From Anadara kagoshimensis (Eukaryota; Mollusca; Bivalvia; Arcoida; Arcidae): DNA of 64,000 nt. The position numbers and the translations under genes are program-made. The stretch spans positions 60,371,245-60,435,244 of the forward strand of contig CM037861.1 of the NCBI GenBank assembly GCA_021292105.1, read 5' to 3'. Position 1 is the first letter of the stretch; the number at the start of each line of letters is the position of its first letter. This document shows, piece after piece, positions 43,680 through 54,524 of the stretch. The notes under the pieces are model-generated. The model did not search any database. It saw only the letters and a list, made by a program, of their open reading frames with translations, and was not told the DNA's origin.

Positions 43680-44450
43680 TTTTTAATGATATACATGTAA
43701 TACAAAATGCATAAATTAAATTTTTCAACTTGTTTACCTAATAGTACTGTCAAGTACTTCAAACAAAGTCTTTGGAACCTTGATCTTTCTCTCGAATCCA
43801 TTTGACATTATATATGTATCTTTTTGTAGAATTGATTGTATATTTTCTACTTTATTGTGAAAAAATATCGTTTAAATACCATTGCTTCACTCTAATAAAT
43901 AATAATAAAATATAATTATTTTATGAAACAAATAAGAACAACTAATATCTGAAAATATAAGTACATGGCAACTGTCTGTATAATTGAAGTTGTCAAAAAA
44001 TAAAATAAATTGAAATAATGACAATTGTATGAACACAAAATGTTAAAACAATTATTACCTTTGTTAGTGACGTTGTAGGAAATAACATCCCGATTCATTG
44101 TAATGTTGAAATCCAAAAACAAATACTGAAATATTGACATCCTACATCTTTGGTGACTGAAACATAAAACAAAACATTGATATCAAAAACTCCCGGTCTG
44201 TATAGCGGACCATCACTTAATATCAAAATAATATTTCATATGGCACTATACAATGAATCACATAAGGAGTGTGTTTATCAGAATCTGTCATTTCCAATAC
44301 ACTGATTAATCAAAATTACTGAAACTTGATCATTTATATCAAAATCAATTATACAATCCACATCAAAGATACTTTATGTTACTGTTGACGAGTTGGACAT
44401 ATGGTGATATTACTTTGTCCAATGTTTGATTACGCAATGACTTCCTCAAC
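43680..44450. other. AT-rich intergenic DNA, nothing recognised
   Basis: Short ORFs only; no TIR or tandem structure found. Confidence 0.5.
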
Positions 44451-44457
44451 CACTTAA

Positions 44458-45032
44458 GCCTTGGTCACAACCCGCCGTACGTGCAAGTGCGTGCTGTCTA
44501 CGTGTAAAAACGTGGGGGAAATTTGGCGATCCGTACGTGGCAAGTACGGCCTCCGTGCGTTTTGGTGAATACGCAGGAGAACGCAGACACGACGTAGCAC
44601 TTTTAGTGCATGCAGAACTTTCTCTGCGTGCAAGCTGCGTTCGCATTACAGATTCACGGCAGTACGTGTGACGTGCGTGCCCTGCACAGCCAACTACCCC
44701 ACAACGCACTGACGCCGTGAGTCACGTTCATTGTACTTGCACGCACTTACAACATACGAGTGAGTAAGGAAAGCGTGCGTCAGCTGCATGTGTACGTACG
44801 GCCTCCGTACGACAACGTGGCAATCGCACGGAGATTGTACGTGGTAAGCACGATACACGCACGCACAACTCACTTACCACGTGCGCAACGTATGCTGAAA
44901 GCCGCCGCCCACGGCGTACGTCCTCCCTGCGCTTGCCACTCCCTACTCACGTTTTCAGAAAAACGTGGTGCCCGTGGCGTCCGCAGAAAACGTACGAACA
45001 ATAAACACGCACGGCGGGTTGTGACCATAGCT
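44458..45032. mobile_element. GC-rich TIR element, candidate TTAA duplication
   Basis: 575 bp, strikingly CpG- and GTACG-rich inside AT-rich DNA. The inverted ends share TGGTCACAACCCGCCGT; the left continues ACGTG and the right (read inward) GCGTG. TTAA flanks both sides (44454-44457 and 45033-45036). Subterminal inverted motifs such as GTACGGCCTCCGT repeat inside. ORFs of 87-101 codons on both strands follow from the base composition and show no family features. Likely a non-autonomous DNA transposon; TTAA would suit a piggyBac-type target, unproven. Confidence 0.8.
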
Positions 45033-45119
45033 TTAACGACTCTGGTTTTCAAATATCGAAGTTGAAGTAACACATGCTGTTGACAACAAATGCATATATG
45101 GCTAAAACAAAATTATACA

Positions 45120-45120
<1 letters not shown>

Positions 45121-45176
<56 letters not shown>
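45121..45176. repeat. (TA)n microsatellite
   Basis: Nearly pure TA dinucleotides. Confidence 0.97.
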
Positions 45177-45177
<1 letters not shown>

Positions 45178-45179
45178 TT

Positions 45180-45690
45180 TGGCTAGTTTTGTACATTGAC
45201 TTGTAATTATTTTTCCAATCCGTTTAGTCCTTTCAAAGTATACCAACATTAGATCGGTAGAGGGTTTTTCGTTCCGCAATTAGTTTTTTCTGAAAATTAA
45301 CGTTGGATGTTATATTTCGATATAGCGTTTTTATATATTTCGTTTGGTTTTATCCATACACGTTGTTGTATGATACTGTTTCTTTCATTTTTTCGCCCAA
45401 TAGTATACAAAATATTTACCTCTTGGTGTTTGCGTTTTTTCGGTCGAATTGATAAGATATTAACGTTAATCCGTTGGGGAAGTTTGCAGCAAATATTGTT
45501 TTATGAAACCAAAATCACTGTCCTATATCCATGAATATTGAGTTATACTGTGTATCGTGTGTCTCTCTACTGATCAGAATAATTCCATTGATATGAAACA
45601 TATTTATATTTACATATACAATATGTTACATTATGGTCGACCCTTGGGCCATTGATAGGTTATAGAATTAGAATAATTTAATTCTAGATT
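45180..45690. other. Intergenic DNA, nothing recognised
   Basis: AT-rich; a 75-codon ORF at 45307-45534 has no recognisable motif. Confidence 0.5.
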
Positions 45691-45699
45691 TATTTAGTT

Positions 45700-46045
45700 T
45701 CTACGGGAACTTTATACAACGAAGCAAGCTGCTTACAAAAATTTGTTGACTCAGGGATATTGCAATCGTAGAGATATCAACTCCCACAAAAACGTTTTAT
45801 GTCCGTCACCACTAAGTTCTTGATAAGTTTGATGTCTGTATCCAAAATGACCATGGATATATTTGACGTTCTATAATTCCATTTTTCTTTCATTTTCAAG
45901 TTTGATTACACATGTGATGTGTGGAGCTAGCTAAAATAGGTGCTTACTCTTCCGGAGCATCCGGTCGCGCATCGTAATAACGTTATATGCCAGTTTTCAA
46001 AGATATTCAATATTGATTGTGGTTTGGACATGGATTGGTATATTC
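45700..46045 (+). pseudogene. 5'-truncated RT element copy
   Basis: ACTTTATACAACGAAGCAAG, TTGTTGACTCAGGGATATTG, ATGGATATATTTGACGTTC and the 3' UTR AGGTGCTTACTCTTCCGGAG. Heavily mutated and frame-broken. Confidence 0.8.
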
Positions 46046-46076
46046 GATTAAATATTTGTCACTGTGTGTGTGTATG

Positions 46077-46119
46077 AGAGAGAGGGGGTGGGGAGAGAGA
46101 GAGAGAGAGAGAGAGAGAT
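46077..46119. repeat. (GA)n microsatellite
   Basis: GA dinucleotides interrupted by GGGGGTGGGG. Confidence 0.95.
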
Positions 46120-46339
46120 ACTGACCGTTTCGTGTTATTGTATATAGATATTTAGACAGTGACTCGTATACCTTTAAGCTTTGTTTTATATGTTCATAAT
46201 TTTGCTCCTATGACAGATGTGCAATATTTTTATGTTGATATCGAAAAAAAAACCAATCCACGTCTAAATTACAACCGCAAAGCAAAATCGGTAAAATCTT
46301 TGAAACTGGCCAGTGAGATTTCACACGCGAACTTCCACT

Positions 46340-46480
46340 AGCGAAATGAAGGCAGTGGCTCCGGAGGAGTATGTCCCCTCTGTTTAGTTAGTCACACCCG
46401 TCACGTGTATATTCAAAATGAGGAATAAAAGGTTCGTGGAACTATTGTACGTCAAAGTATCCAGGGCAAGTTTTTATGCG
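46340..46480 (-). mobile_element. RT-family 3' fragment, minus strand
   Basis: On the minus strand: ACACGTGACGGGTGTGACTA, ACTAAACAGAGGGGACATAC, CTCCGGAGCCAC. A diverged 3' UTR piece. Confidence 0.6.
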
Positions 46481-46735
46481 ACACTTTCATAAATCATTGT
46501 TCCTTAACTATTACTGCTAATACAACCATAGTATACGGTAATTAGTAGATTAGAAAATGATTAAAGCTGTGTTTATCATCAAATATTTAAACCATGTTGT
46601 TTTATTTGGTTACAGGCGAAGACAATCTTATTAACAATCGACTTTCAGTAGGTATGACTGATGATTTTATACTTTATCTACCGGGTTATAATCAAAATCG
46701 AACCATACTAAACAAATAACGAAGATACATGTATG

Positions 46736-46938
46736 TATAGGCAAATAACATTAACCTGTTCAGTTGACATTTACTTTCATTCTTTGTGGACAGGTGCATT
46801 TATAGATAGGGAACATGGGTGTTTATTTAGACTTCAGTATGAAATCACTAACACTCCGTGTATTAGGTGGATTCTCATATGTAATTATTCTCAATGAAAC
46901 GTCAAGCGGACATTTTAATGTGTCCTTGCGTTCTATAT
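46736..46938. mobile_element. MITE of the TATAGGCAAACAACA family, copy 5
   Basis: Left end TATAGGCAAATAACATTAAC, CTGTTCAGTTGAC; right end AAACGTCAAGCGGACATTTT, AATGTGTCC. Diverged but in the expected layout. Confidence 0.72.
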
Positions 46939-47009
46939 ATCTATGTATGCCACTATAAATAAATTGTAATGTTTCACTTAACTTACTCTGAAAAATCGTA
47001 AGTTTTAAG

Positions 47010-47085
47010 GGGGCCGTCTGTGGCCGGCATACTGACCACAGTGCCGCGCAATCTCTTGGTTCGAATCTCCTAGTGTGAGAAAGTT
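47010..47085 (+). mobile_element. tRNA-like SINE head fragment
   Basis: GGGGCCGTCTGTGGCCGGCA leads to a CTCTTGGTTCGAATCTCC B box, about 15 bp before the hammerhead element. Confidence 0.5.
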
Positions 47086-47205
47086 TGGTATCTTCAAAAT
47101 AATTTTGGTTTCATAATTTTTGTCCAAGCACAACTGACGAGGAATTGTTTTCTGAAACGGCCGTCTAGTGCTGTAAAATTAAAACTGGTATAATATGTAA
47201 TTTGT
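47085..47205 (+). mobile_element. Hammerhead element fragment, plus strand
   Basis: Starts near ATCTTCAAAATAATTTTGGT, TTCATAATTTTTGTCCAAGC, then the ribozyme, CTGTAAAATTAAAACTGGTA and TAATATGTAATTT. Confidence 0.83.
47127..47172 (+). ncRNA. Type I hammerhead ribozyme, core preserved
   Basis: AGCACAA, box CTGACGA (C at the free N7 position, which is allowed), stem II GGAATTGTTTTCT (weakened, with a mismatch), GAAAC, stem III ACGGCCGT, GTC, TAGTGCT. Stem I has one A/A mismatch. The invariant core is complete; activity may be reduced. Confidence 0.8.
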
Positions 47206-47330
47206 TATAGATCCGTAGTTTTCTCGTATAACTTTATCTTCGCATTGATTTCCCCTTACTGAACTGACTGGCTCGATTTGAGTGAAGAAAAAATCTTGAC
47301 TGGGGCGTGAAACACCATTTAAACAAGTTT
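47205..47330 (+). mobile_element. SINE-like 3' tail fragment
   Basis: ATCTTGACTGGGGCGTGAAA and CACCATTTAAACAAG resemble the tail at 19256-19312. Confidence 0.4.
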
Positions 47331-48200
47331 GTATTGTAAAGTACGTAGATATCTGTTGTTATGTATTGAAGAACAACAATCGGACAAGACACGCAAACAT
47401 GCATTTATTGAAACCATTGATGGTTAATACTGCTTTTGACTGTAGACAGACTTTTGTCTGTTTTTTACAAAGGAGCAGGACCTTTACTGTTGGACCTTTT
47501 CAATCGACTTATTTGATGATTGATCCCCAAAATATAAACAAATGGCTGAAAATAAACTGGTTTGGCCTTTGTATTAATAGTATTTTTGGGAAATTGGGAA
47601 AAACAATTTGGCATGTTGATAATATTCATATCTTTTTATTTTATTTTTAATTTATATATTTAGTATCAGTAGTATTGCTATTATTATAATTAGTAGTAGT
47701 AGTAGTAGTAGTATATAAATCCGATATATAATCAGAGACACAGTAATCGAGACCATATACCTCCATAGAACTTAAGGATTGCTCATCAATGGTTTCCTCC
47801 ATTGCCATGTTGTATGCAACTTAAAGATAAAGACTTCTTAAATCAGAAAACACCATAATATTGCCATAACTAACCTATCATAGAACAGTCGTTCTTATAA
47901 CGCTATATAATGACACATTACCAACCAACAGTAATCTGTCGTTTCCTTTGAACTCATGTAAATGCAGATTTACAGATTTATGAAATCCGACAATGAAAAC
48001 TAGTAAAAGCTAATCAAAGCTCAAGTAGAAATATAATTGAAAATTACTGGATAATAAACCTATGTTTTTAAATGCCGAGTTACGTGCTGTGTCGCCATAT
48101 TCCTCATTGGTAAATCAGCCCTCAACAAAATCAATCATTCTTATATAATAAAGCGTCATAGAAGTTAAAGATTTCTGAAGACGTTCTAGTGATGACGTGG
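47330..48200. other. AT-rich intergenic DNA with an AGT repeat
   Basis: A 94-codon ORF at 47366-47650 was not recognised. (AGT)n lies at 47690-47712. Confidence 0.5.
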
Positions 48201-48202
48201 TT

Positions 48203-48375
48203 ATACAGTACAGACCTGTCGAAAATTTAACACTGAGTTAAGAATTCCGTGTATCTTATCTCGATTCATCGTTACTTATAACTCGGCAACTGCTATCTGT
48301 CACAAGTTACTAGTATCTCCATCTCGAGAACTTGGTAGTCTTTTCGTTATCCCGGTTTTAAACTTTTGACTGGTT
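48203..48375. mobile_element. Possible TIR element of the 58 kb family
   Basis: The left end ACAGTACAGACCTGTCGAAA plus ATTTAACACTGAGTTAAGAA matches the inverted end of the elements at 58371-58785. The other end is weak (GTTTTAAACTTTTGACTGG). Confidence 0.45.
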
Positions 48376-48389
48376 TCAATATACAATGA

Positions 48390-48545
48390 AACCTGTCTGT
48401 AAATGTCACCCAAGGGAACCAGTAAAAGTGGCTTTTATGGACAGGTGACCTTTATATTATACAGGTTCAAATAATATGATTAAAGAACAAATAAGATAAT
48501 TTTACTGGCCTTTATAAGCAGGTGGCCCTTATATAGAGTTTTCTT
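48390..48545. mobile_element. MITE-like repeat with CCTGTCTGTAAATGTCACC end
   Basis: GAAACCTGTCTGTAAATGTC, GGCTTTTATGGACAGGTGAC, TATACAGGTTCAAATAATA and CTGGCCTTTATAAGCAGGTG. Related to 12708-12795. Confidence 0.55.
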
Positions 48546-48669
48546 TTAAAGCAGATTGAACTGTAGATGTAAACATCTATACTCAGAAGGAGTAATCCTA
48601 CAGATCACAGGTCATGCTTGAAAAGTGATACAAAGACATGACATAGTCAATGATCACATTGTTATCATA

Positions 48670-49285
48670 TTGAGATGATGTGGATGTCATCTATCTATTC
48701 CAGATATTGAAATGAAAGATACGACTAATTCTTCAATTTCATATTTAGACTTATACCTTCGTAGTTATGAATGCTACATTTGAAGCTGTATGACAAACGC
48801 GATGACTTCAATTTTCCTACTGTTAACGGTCCTTCTTTATGCAGCAATTTCTATGCTTCGTGCTTCTTCTGCTTATTGTATATTTATTTCACAATTAATA
48901 TGACATTGTAGAGCTTGTTCCCACTACGGAAACTTTATACAACGAAACAAGTTTCCAACAAATAAATTGTTCACCTAGGGATATTGCAAGCCTGTGCTTA
49001 TCAATGCCTTCAAAAAGTTTTATGCCCGTCGTCACAGTATTGTTAATAAGTATACTGTTTCTGTATCCAAAATTACTTTGGATATATTTGACGTCCCATA
49101 GTTCTTCTAAATTTGATTTTAACACGCGGCGATTTTAGCTAGCTAATTAGGACGAGCTTACCCTATCGGAGCACCCGACCTCACTTCCCTGGCGGAGGTT
49201 CACGGATTTAACATAATTTGCCAGCTTCATAGTATTTATTTAACTTATGGATTGTTATTGGACATGGATTGGTATGTTTATCTTT
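48670..49285 (+). pseudogene. RT element copy, more complete C-terminal coding, degraded
   Basis: In pieces it reads PDIEMKDTTNSSISYLDLYL, then (after a shift) KLYDKRDDFNFPTVNGPSLC, the part deleted in the 38.9 kb copy. Further on come KKFYARRHSIVNKYTVSV-like sequence and LDIFDVP, then the family 3' UTR to GACATGGATTGGTATG. Several stops and frameshifts. Confidence 0.83.
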
Positions 49286-49419
49286 GATTTATAATCAGAC
49301 ATTATTATTATTATAATTATATTATAATATACATGCTTGAGACAATATATGCCATACATTAGTTGAAAACAACTTCATACGAGAGGAAAACGGTTATGCA
49401 TATTACTAATCTAAAAACA

Positions 49420-49730
49420 CATACCAGTCCATTTTCAAACTACAATCCAAAAATCCAAGTAAAAACTTTAACAACTGGCAAATTTAGTTAAACACATGGA
49501 CGCCCGCCAAGGACGTGGGGCAGGGTAAACACCTCACATTTGCTAGGCACATCGCCATGTGTGATTACAATCAAAATTCAGAATGAAAAAAACATTAAAA
49601 AATAATGTCAAACATATCCATGGTAATTTTGGATGAAGCGACAATCATACTTACCAACATTACTGTGACCCAGAAAACGTTATGATTTTAAACATGGGCT
49701 TGCAATATCCCTGCGGCAAAAATTAAATGG
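49420..49730 (-). pseudogene. RT element copy, minus strand
   Basis: Reverse complement of the family: ACTGGCAAATTTAGTTAAAC, CACATGGACGCCCGCCAAGG, CAGGGTAAACACC, TCCATGGTAATTTTGGATGA and GGGCTTGCAATATCCCTG. Confidence 0.78.
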
Positions 49731-49894
49731 TGACGCAAATTGACTTTGTTTTGATAATGAAATGTTTAGGAGTGGTCAATAAACGAAACAAAATGAATCT
49801 TTTATTAAAACATTTATATACCTGATACAATTAGAGCGATTAGCGAGTTGATTAAAAAAATACTATTGTCTAAATTTGCTACTAGTTAAAAGTT

Positions 49895-50110
49895 GAAATT
49901 CAACAAAAACTAAGGCATACTCCCTCATGCAAAGTATTTCCTTAGCTAAAATTGATAAAATATATTTTGGCCCTTTAAATATCTTTTCAACATGGTGAAA
50001 ACAATTTTGGTTTCATAATTTTGGTCCAAGTACTACTGATGAGGAATTATATTCCGAAACGGTCGTCTAGTGCTGTAAAATTAACAATGGTATAATATGT
50101 AATTGTGACA
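49895..50110 (+). mobile_element. Hammerhead element, plus strand
   Basis: AACTAAGGCATACTCCCTCA, GCAAAGTATTTCCTTAGCTA, AATATATTTTGGCCC, then TTTCATAATTTTGGTCCAAG, the ribozyme, and CTGTAAAATTAACAATGGTA with TAATATGTAATTG. Confidence 0.88.
50029..50073 (+). ncRNA. Type I hammerhead ribozyme, intact core
   Basis: AGTACTA, CTGATGA, stem II GGAAT-TAT-ATTCC, GAA, stem III ACGGTCGT (pairs with one G-U), GTC, TAGTGCT (stem I pairs with one wobble). All invariant bases are present. Confidence 0.9.
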
Positions 50111-50299
50111 TCATTATTTTCGCGGTATGTAATTGTAACATCATTATTTTCGTGGCGTCCCAATTTTCGTTGTTTTCGTGAACACACTGATCCATGAATT
50201 TACATGTCAACAAAATAGTATATTACAAATGCATCTTTAATGGTAACCGCAGACAGCGAATTTACCATTTCACGTAATGGCATTTTTAATCAGAAGATT

Positions 50300-50560
50300 A
50301 ATTGATTAAACGAGGTTTAACGTCCCAGTGACTATTTCACTTATATCGAGACGTCATCAACTGTATATGAAATGGCATAGTTTTAAACTTTGTAGTGCAA
50401 TCAGGGCGATGTGCAAGAAAAGTATTTAAACGTGTCATGTCTGCCGTGACACGGGACCAGTGCCTTTTGTTTCTAAATACCGAGTGCTTGTCGAGAGATC
50501 AGTCATTACCTATTTTTGATTCTTAGTCACACCCGACATATCGCCCCTAGCTCATTTTTA
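50300..50560 (-). mobile_element. SINE, head truncated, minus strand
   Basis: 3' part on the plus strand: GATTAATTGATTAAACGAGG, TTTAACGTCCCAGT, ATATCGAGACGTCATCAACT, GATGTGCAAGAAAAG, AAATACCGAGTGCTTGTCGA. The tRNA head is missing. Confidence 0.82.
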
Positions 50561-52355
50561 TTTTTTGAATTTAAAACATCTGTCGCTTATGTAAATGATG
50601 ATAAAAGAGATTCACTATAAAATAAAAGTGTTTTAGTTATTTGTTGTAACAATACAAACGGATCATTTTTTTAATGATAATAAATGCAATACATTAAATA
50701 TTTATCAGTTTACGCATGATTAACAATAAACAACAGTAAAATATATTTATTTTGCTACAAAATCGGTATTTTGTAAACTTTCTAGATAATGTTAGTTTAA
50801 TTTAATGTTGCCGTTTCTTTTTCTTTATCGTTTAAAATCGGGAATTTATATTTGAATGTTGTTGTTGATGATGGTGTGATGATGATAATGATTATGATGC
50901 CGTGGATAATGTTGTTGTTGTTGTATACTATTTTTACTTATTAAATTTGAATAACACATTTTAGATTTTTCTTCATCACAAAGTCGTTTGATTAACATGC
51001 AAGAAGCATTTTTTGCAATTCCAATATCGTTATTGCAGTAATGATACAAATACTTTTAACATAACAACAAATAAATGTTAGATAAACTGGTGACAACAGT
51101 AATATTTGAATATCATAAATAATGCATTGAAAAACAATCAGGCCTCACATATACACATAAGTAATAATATATTATGTTTCAATACATTTGAATAGCAAAT
51201 TTAAAAATTGCAACATTTTTTATATTAAACATAATAACAATGTTTTTGTGTTATTTTTTATTCCGACTTTTTGAGGATGCCCGGTGACAAGCTAAATCTG
51301 TATTAAGTAGCCAGATGTTAACAAAAACACAGATATTAAAAGTTTTAAGCGTCTCATATGTCATTTGAATGTAACATAAATTGATTTTATTTTTTTTTTA
51401 AATTAAGATTTCGGTTTTTATACAGCTTACCCAATTCAACAGAGCAATTCATATTGAATGTATTTAAATTTTAAAATATACAATGATTTGAATAAATAAA
51501 TAAATAAATAACATCGCTAAATAAACAAAAAAAAACTAGACATTTTCTTTGCATTAAACGTTTAACAATTGCAAAACTGAATCTTAATTCCACCAAGTAA
51601 TTCTAAATCTTTTTTAGAAATTTTATGTAGGAAATGACAAATTAGAAGTGACTAGAATATCTGAAATTGCCAGTGTTTTATTGGGTTTTTTTTTTTTTTT
51701 TTTTTTTGTAGAAAATACTATAATCTAAGTCCGGCAATCAAGTTTAGCATATGTCTTAATTCTTACCTTCTGATTTGCTGAAAATATCCAAACAGTCCAG
51801 AAATAATCTATTGGTACTAAAGTGTTTGAAATAGCACTAAAAGTATCGCCATTTTCCTGTTTTACTGTGAGATATTAATTGGTGTTTGGCACGCTAACGT
51901 TCACATAGCCTTAACAAAGATTCTGACCAGTTTGATCATCATAACAGCGTGCTAACCAAACAATACAGAGTTTTGCCGTCACGTCAACTTAATTTGTGGA
52001 GTATGTTATAAATCTGGAGATATTGACTGGCTTTATTACATAATAATGCCTTATTATTGATTCAATTTCCCACAAAACACACATAATCTTTTTTGTAGTA
52101 GCTAATATCATCTAGCATCCATTTATATTATTAATGTTTTAATCCGACAACTGGGAAATAAATATAACCATTGCTATTTTGGTGTTATTTTTCGCGGGAG
52201 AGATTAAAGGGATCAGATTTTGTACAGCGAGTCACAGATATCGGTATAATTTATTAGTTGTATTCTAATTACAATCAATGTCAGTGCACGTCCAAAATCG
52301 GGAGGTTAAAATCAAATTTAAAACACATTTTTTTCCTTTAAGTTATTAATAATTA
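50560..52355. other. AT-rich intergenic DNA, nothing recognised
   Basis: Contains a TTG/ATG-rich stretch (50850-50925), an (AAAT)n run (51493-51512) and a T run (51687-51708). No gene features. Confidence 0.5.
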
Positions 52356-52440
52356 GTTATGCTTATTTCCATAATCCAAGATCTCCACCATTTGACTAGG
52401 CTTAAACACTTTCGTCTATTTACATTATATGGCATTTATG

Positions 52441-52442
<2 letters not shown>

Positions 52443-52484
<42 letters not shown>
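52443..52484. repeat. (CT)n microsatellite
   Basis: CT dinucleotides. Confidence 0.97.
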
Positions 52485-52486
<2 letters not shown>

Positions 52487-52489
52487 CAT

Positions 52490-52825
52490 GGTATTGAAGA
52501 TCAATCAAATTAAAGTCTACAAACAAACAAATAATTCTCTTTCTCTCTTACTAATCACAATATCTGCATACACTTGTGATTTGAAGCTCGCTTGCTGTTT
52601 TTATTTGAAAACAACATAAGATAAAAACGCCAATTTTTATGGATGATATCATTATTCTTCAAACGTTTAGAATGACATTTACAGACGCATGGAGTACACA
52701 TATATACGTTATATAAATCAATCACATGTTATACGATCTGATTATGTAATGAATTCAAATCAAATGTAATCCATTTACCAAATAACTATTTATTTTTTAT
52801 GCGGTTTTCATTCTAAACGAACACC
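52490..52825. other. Intergenic DNA, nothing recognised
   Basis: AT-rich without features. Confidence 0.5.
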
Positions 52826-52827
52826 GC

Positions 52828-52925
52828 TGCAGTAGCTCAGTTGGTACATAGCTCACTCCGTAAGTGGAAGGATGTGGGTTCAATCCCCGATCGGGTCTGA
52901 CCTAAGACTTGAAAGTGGACAGGCC
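52828..52925 (+). mobile_element. tRNA-like SINE head
   Basis: GCAGTAGCTCAGTTGGTACA, GCTCACTCCGTAAGTGGAAG, GGGTTCAATCCCC, then TCTGACCTAAGACTTGAAAG. After this it departs from the family and runs into an unrelated segment and an (AAT)n repeat at 53078-53102. Confidence 0.85.
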
Positions 52926-53154
52926 TACCTACGAAACACATTGATCTGCCTTAGCTGTTTCCACGAAAGAGCGCTCTTCTACAACCCGGCTGCCATCTTA
53001 GTCTCGCCAAGGAAACCAAAAGGGCTACCCCATACCGTCAGCCGGTTACCTATTGGTAATGTTACAACAAGAACGTCAATAATAATAATAATAATAATAA
53101 TATTACATGTTTTGTTAATTCTTTTACAGATGACATCTACATGTACATGAAAGG

Positions 53155-53470
53155 ACCATTACGGTCTCTCAATTGGTGGAGTGCTCGCTTCGCATGTAAG
53201 AAGTCGATGGTTCAAATCCCGGCCAAGTCTGGTTCAAATCCCGGCATAGTCTGACCTAGACTTGAAAAAGGTAGTGACTGTTCTTTTGTTGATCATTCGC
53301 ATGTAGAAATGAAAGTCACGGAAGAGACCTAAAAAACTACTGCCGCCCCCCCCCCCCCCCGACACTGCAGGCATGGCACGTTAAAGAATCCTCCTGAGCG
53401 CACTGCATATGTAAAACATTCTGTCACTTTACATCTCGATGTAAATGGAATTAAATCCATCCATCAATAC
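53155..53470 (+). mobile_element. Nearly full-length SINE with duplicated B-box segment
   Basis: TCTCTCAATTGGTGGAGTGC, TCGCTTCGCATGTAAGAAGT, then TGGTTCAAATCCCGGC twice (53208-53224 and 53232-53246). The body has GACTTGAAAAAGGTAGTGAC, GCATGTAGAAATGAAAGTCA, a C run, GGCACGTTAAAGAATCC and ATGGAATTAAATCCATCCAT at the end. Confidence 0.87.
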
Positions 53471-53474
53471 ATGC

Positions 53475-54240
53475 AAGGGTTACTGGTTCATTGTTTGAAA
53501 AGATAGGGCTTTTTAAATGTCTTTATAGAAAGTTGATCAGTAATACTCTAAGTGTAAACGTTGATCTCTATGACAAAGTGGTCAAAATCGCTAACTTATA
53601 TGAGTTCACTGTGTCTCTCACTCAGGGGCAGATTTTTGTGTGAATTACTAAACAAGTCGGTTAGTTAGTTGGGTGTGCTTCAATAAATATAGCCACTAAA
53701 ATCGACATTTGTTCCAGTGACCGTCAAAAATTGGAAACTTAACAACCAGTGGTTTCAATGTCTTTGACTTTTCTTGTCTTATCATTTTGGCTGTTTCGGT
53801 TACCTTATTGCATTGTTTCGTTATCTTGATTGCGTTAGCTGTTGTCAACTTCGTGCTTTTTTCAGGTCCAAATTTCTTTCTTCAAAATTATAAATTAATA
53901 CGTAGAAAGGTTCTTCCTTCTTCCACTTTGTTAGGATTTTTTGTTGCTAATTGTCCTAAATCTTGTACCAAGAGATAACACCAGTTTTTCACTCATGTAG
54001 ATCAAAGTTTAGAAAGTTTGACGTTTTACTCACAGAGGATTAGTGGTTTTATCCAGTTTCTTACCGCATCCATCTACTGTACTAGATACTAACTGGTTAC
54101 TTTGCATTATACAGGTTTTTTTTACCAAAAACGGGAAAAACAAATAAAATAAATAAAACTTTACATCACCCGTAACTGTAACGTTTTCAGATCGATTGAT
54201 TGATTGAATGATGGGTTGGTCGACTGATTAGTTGGTTGAT
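53475..54240. other. Intergenic DNA, nothing recognised
   Basis: A 63-codon ORF at 53787-53978 starts with a hydrophobic run, but no family is evident. Confidence 0.5.
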
Positions 54241-54244
54241 TGAT

Positions 54245-54450
54245 TAATTGATTGATTAAATGCGAGTTTTGCTTTACAGTCAAGAAGATTTCACTTATAT
54301 CGAGATGTCGCTAGCTATAGATGAAGTGGCAGAAATTTTGACCTTTGCAGTGCACTTAGGATAATGTGCAAGAAGGTCCCTTCAACGTGCTACGTCTCTT
54401 CCGAAGAAGTCCTTGATTTTCATTTCTAATAGTGTTCGGCGAAGGAATTA
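54245..54450 (-). mobile_element. SINE 3' part, minus strand
   Basis: Plus strand: TATATCGAGATGTCGCTAGC, TATAGATGAAGTGGCAGAAA, GCAGTGCACTTAGGATAATG, TGTTCGGCGAAGGAATTAAG. The head is missing. Confidence 0.82.
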
Positions 54451-54524
54451 AGAACATGTAGACGTAAAATTGCCATGAAATACATAACTGTAATTGTATA
54501 TATATATATTATGTTGTGTTGTGT

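Noticed and set aside
44446-45073. Arg/Cys-rich ORFs on both strands
   Set aside because: They lie within a GC-rich TIR element and reflect base composition; no domain.
47366-47650. 94-codon ORF
   Set aside because: AT-rich, no motif, flanked by repeats; chance ORF is likely.
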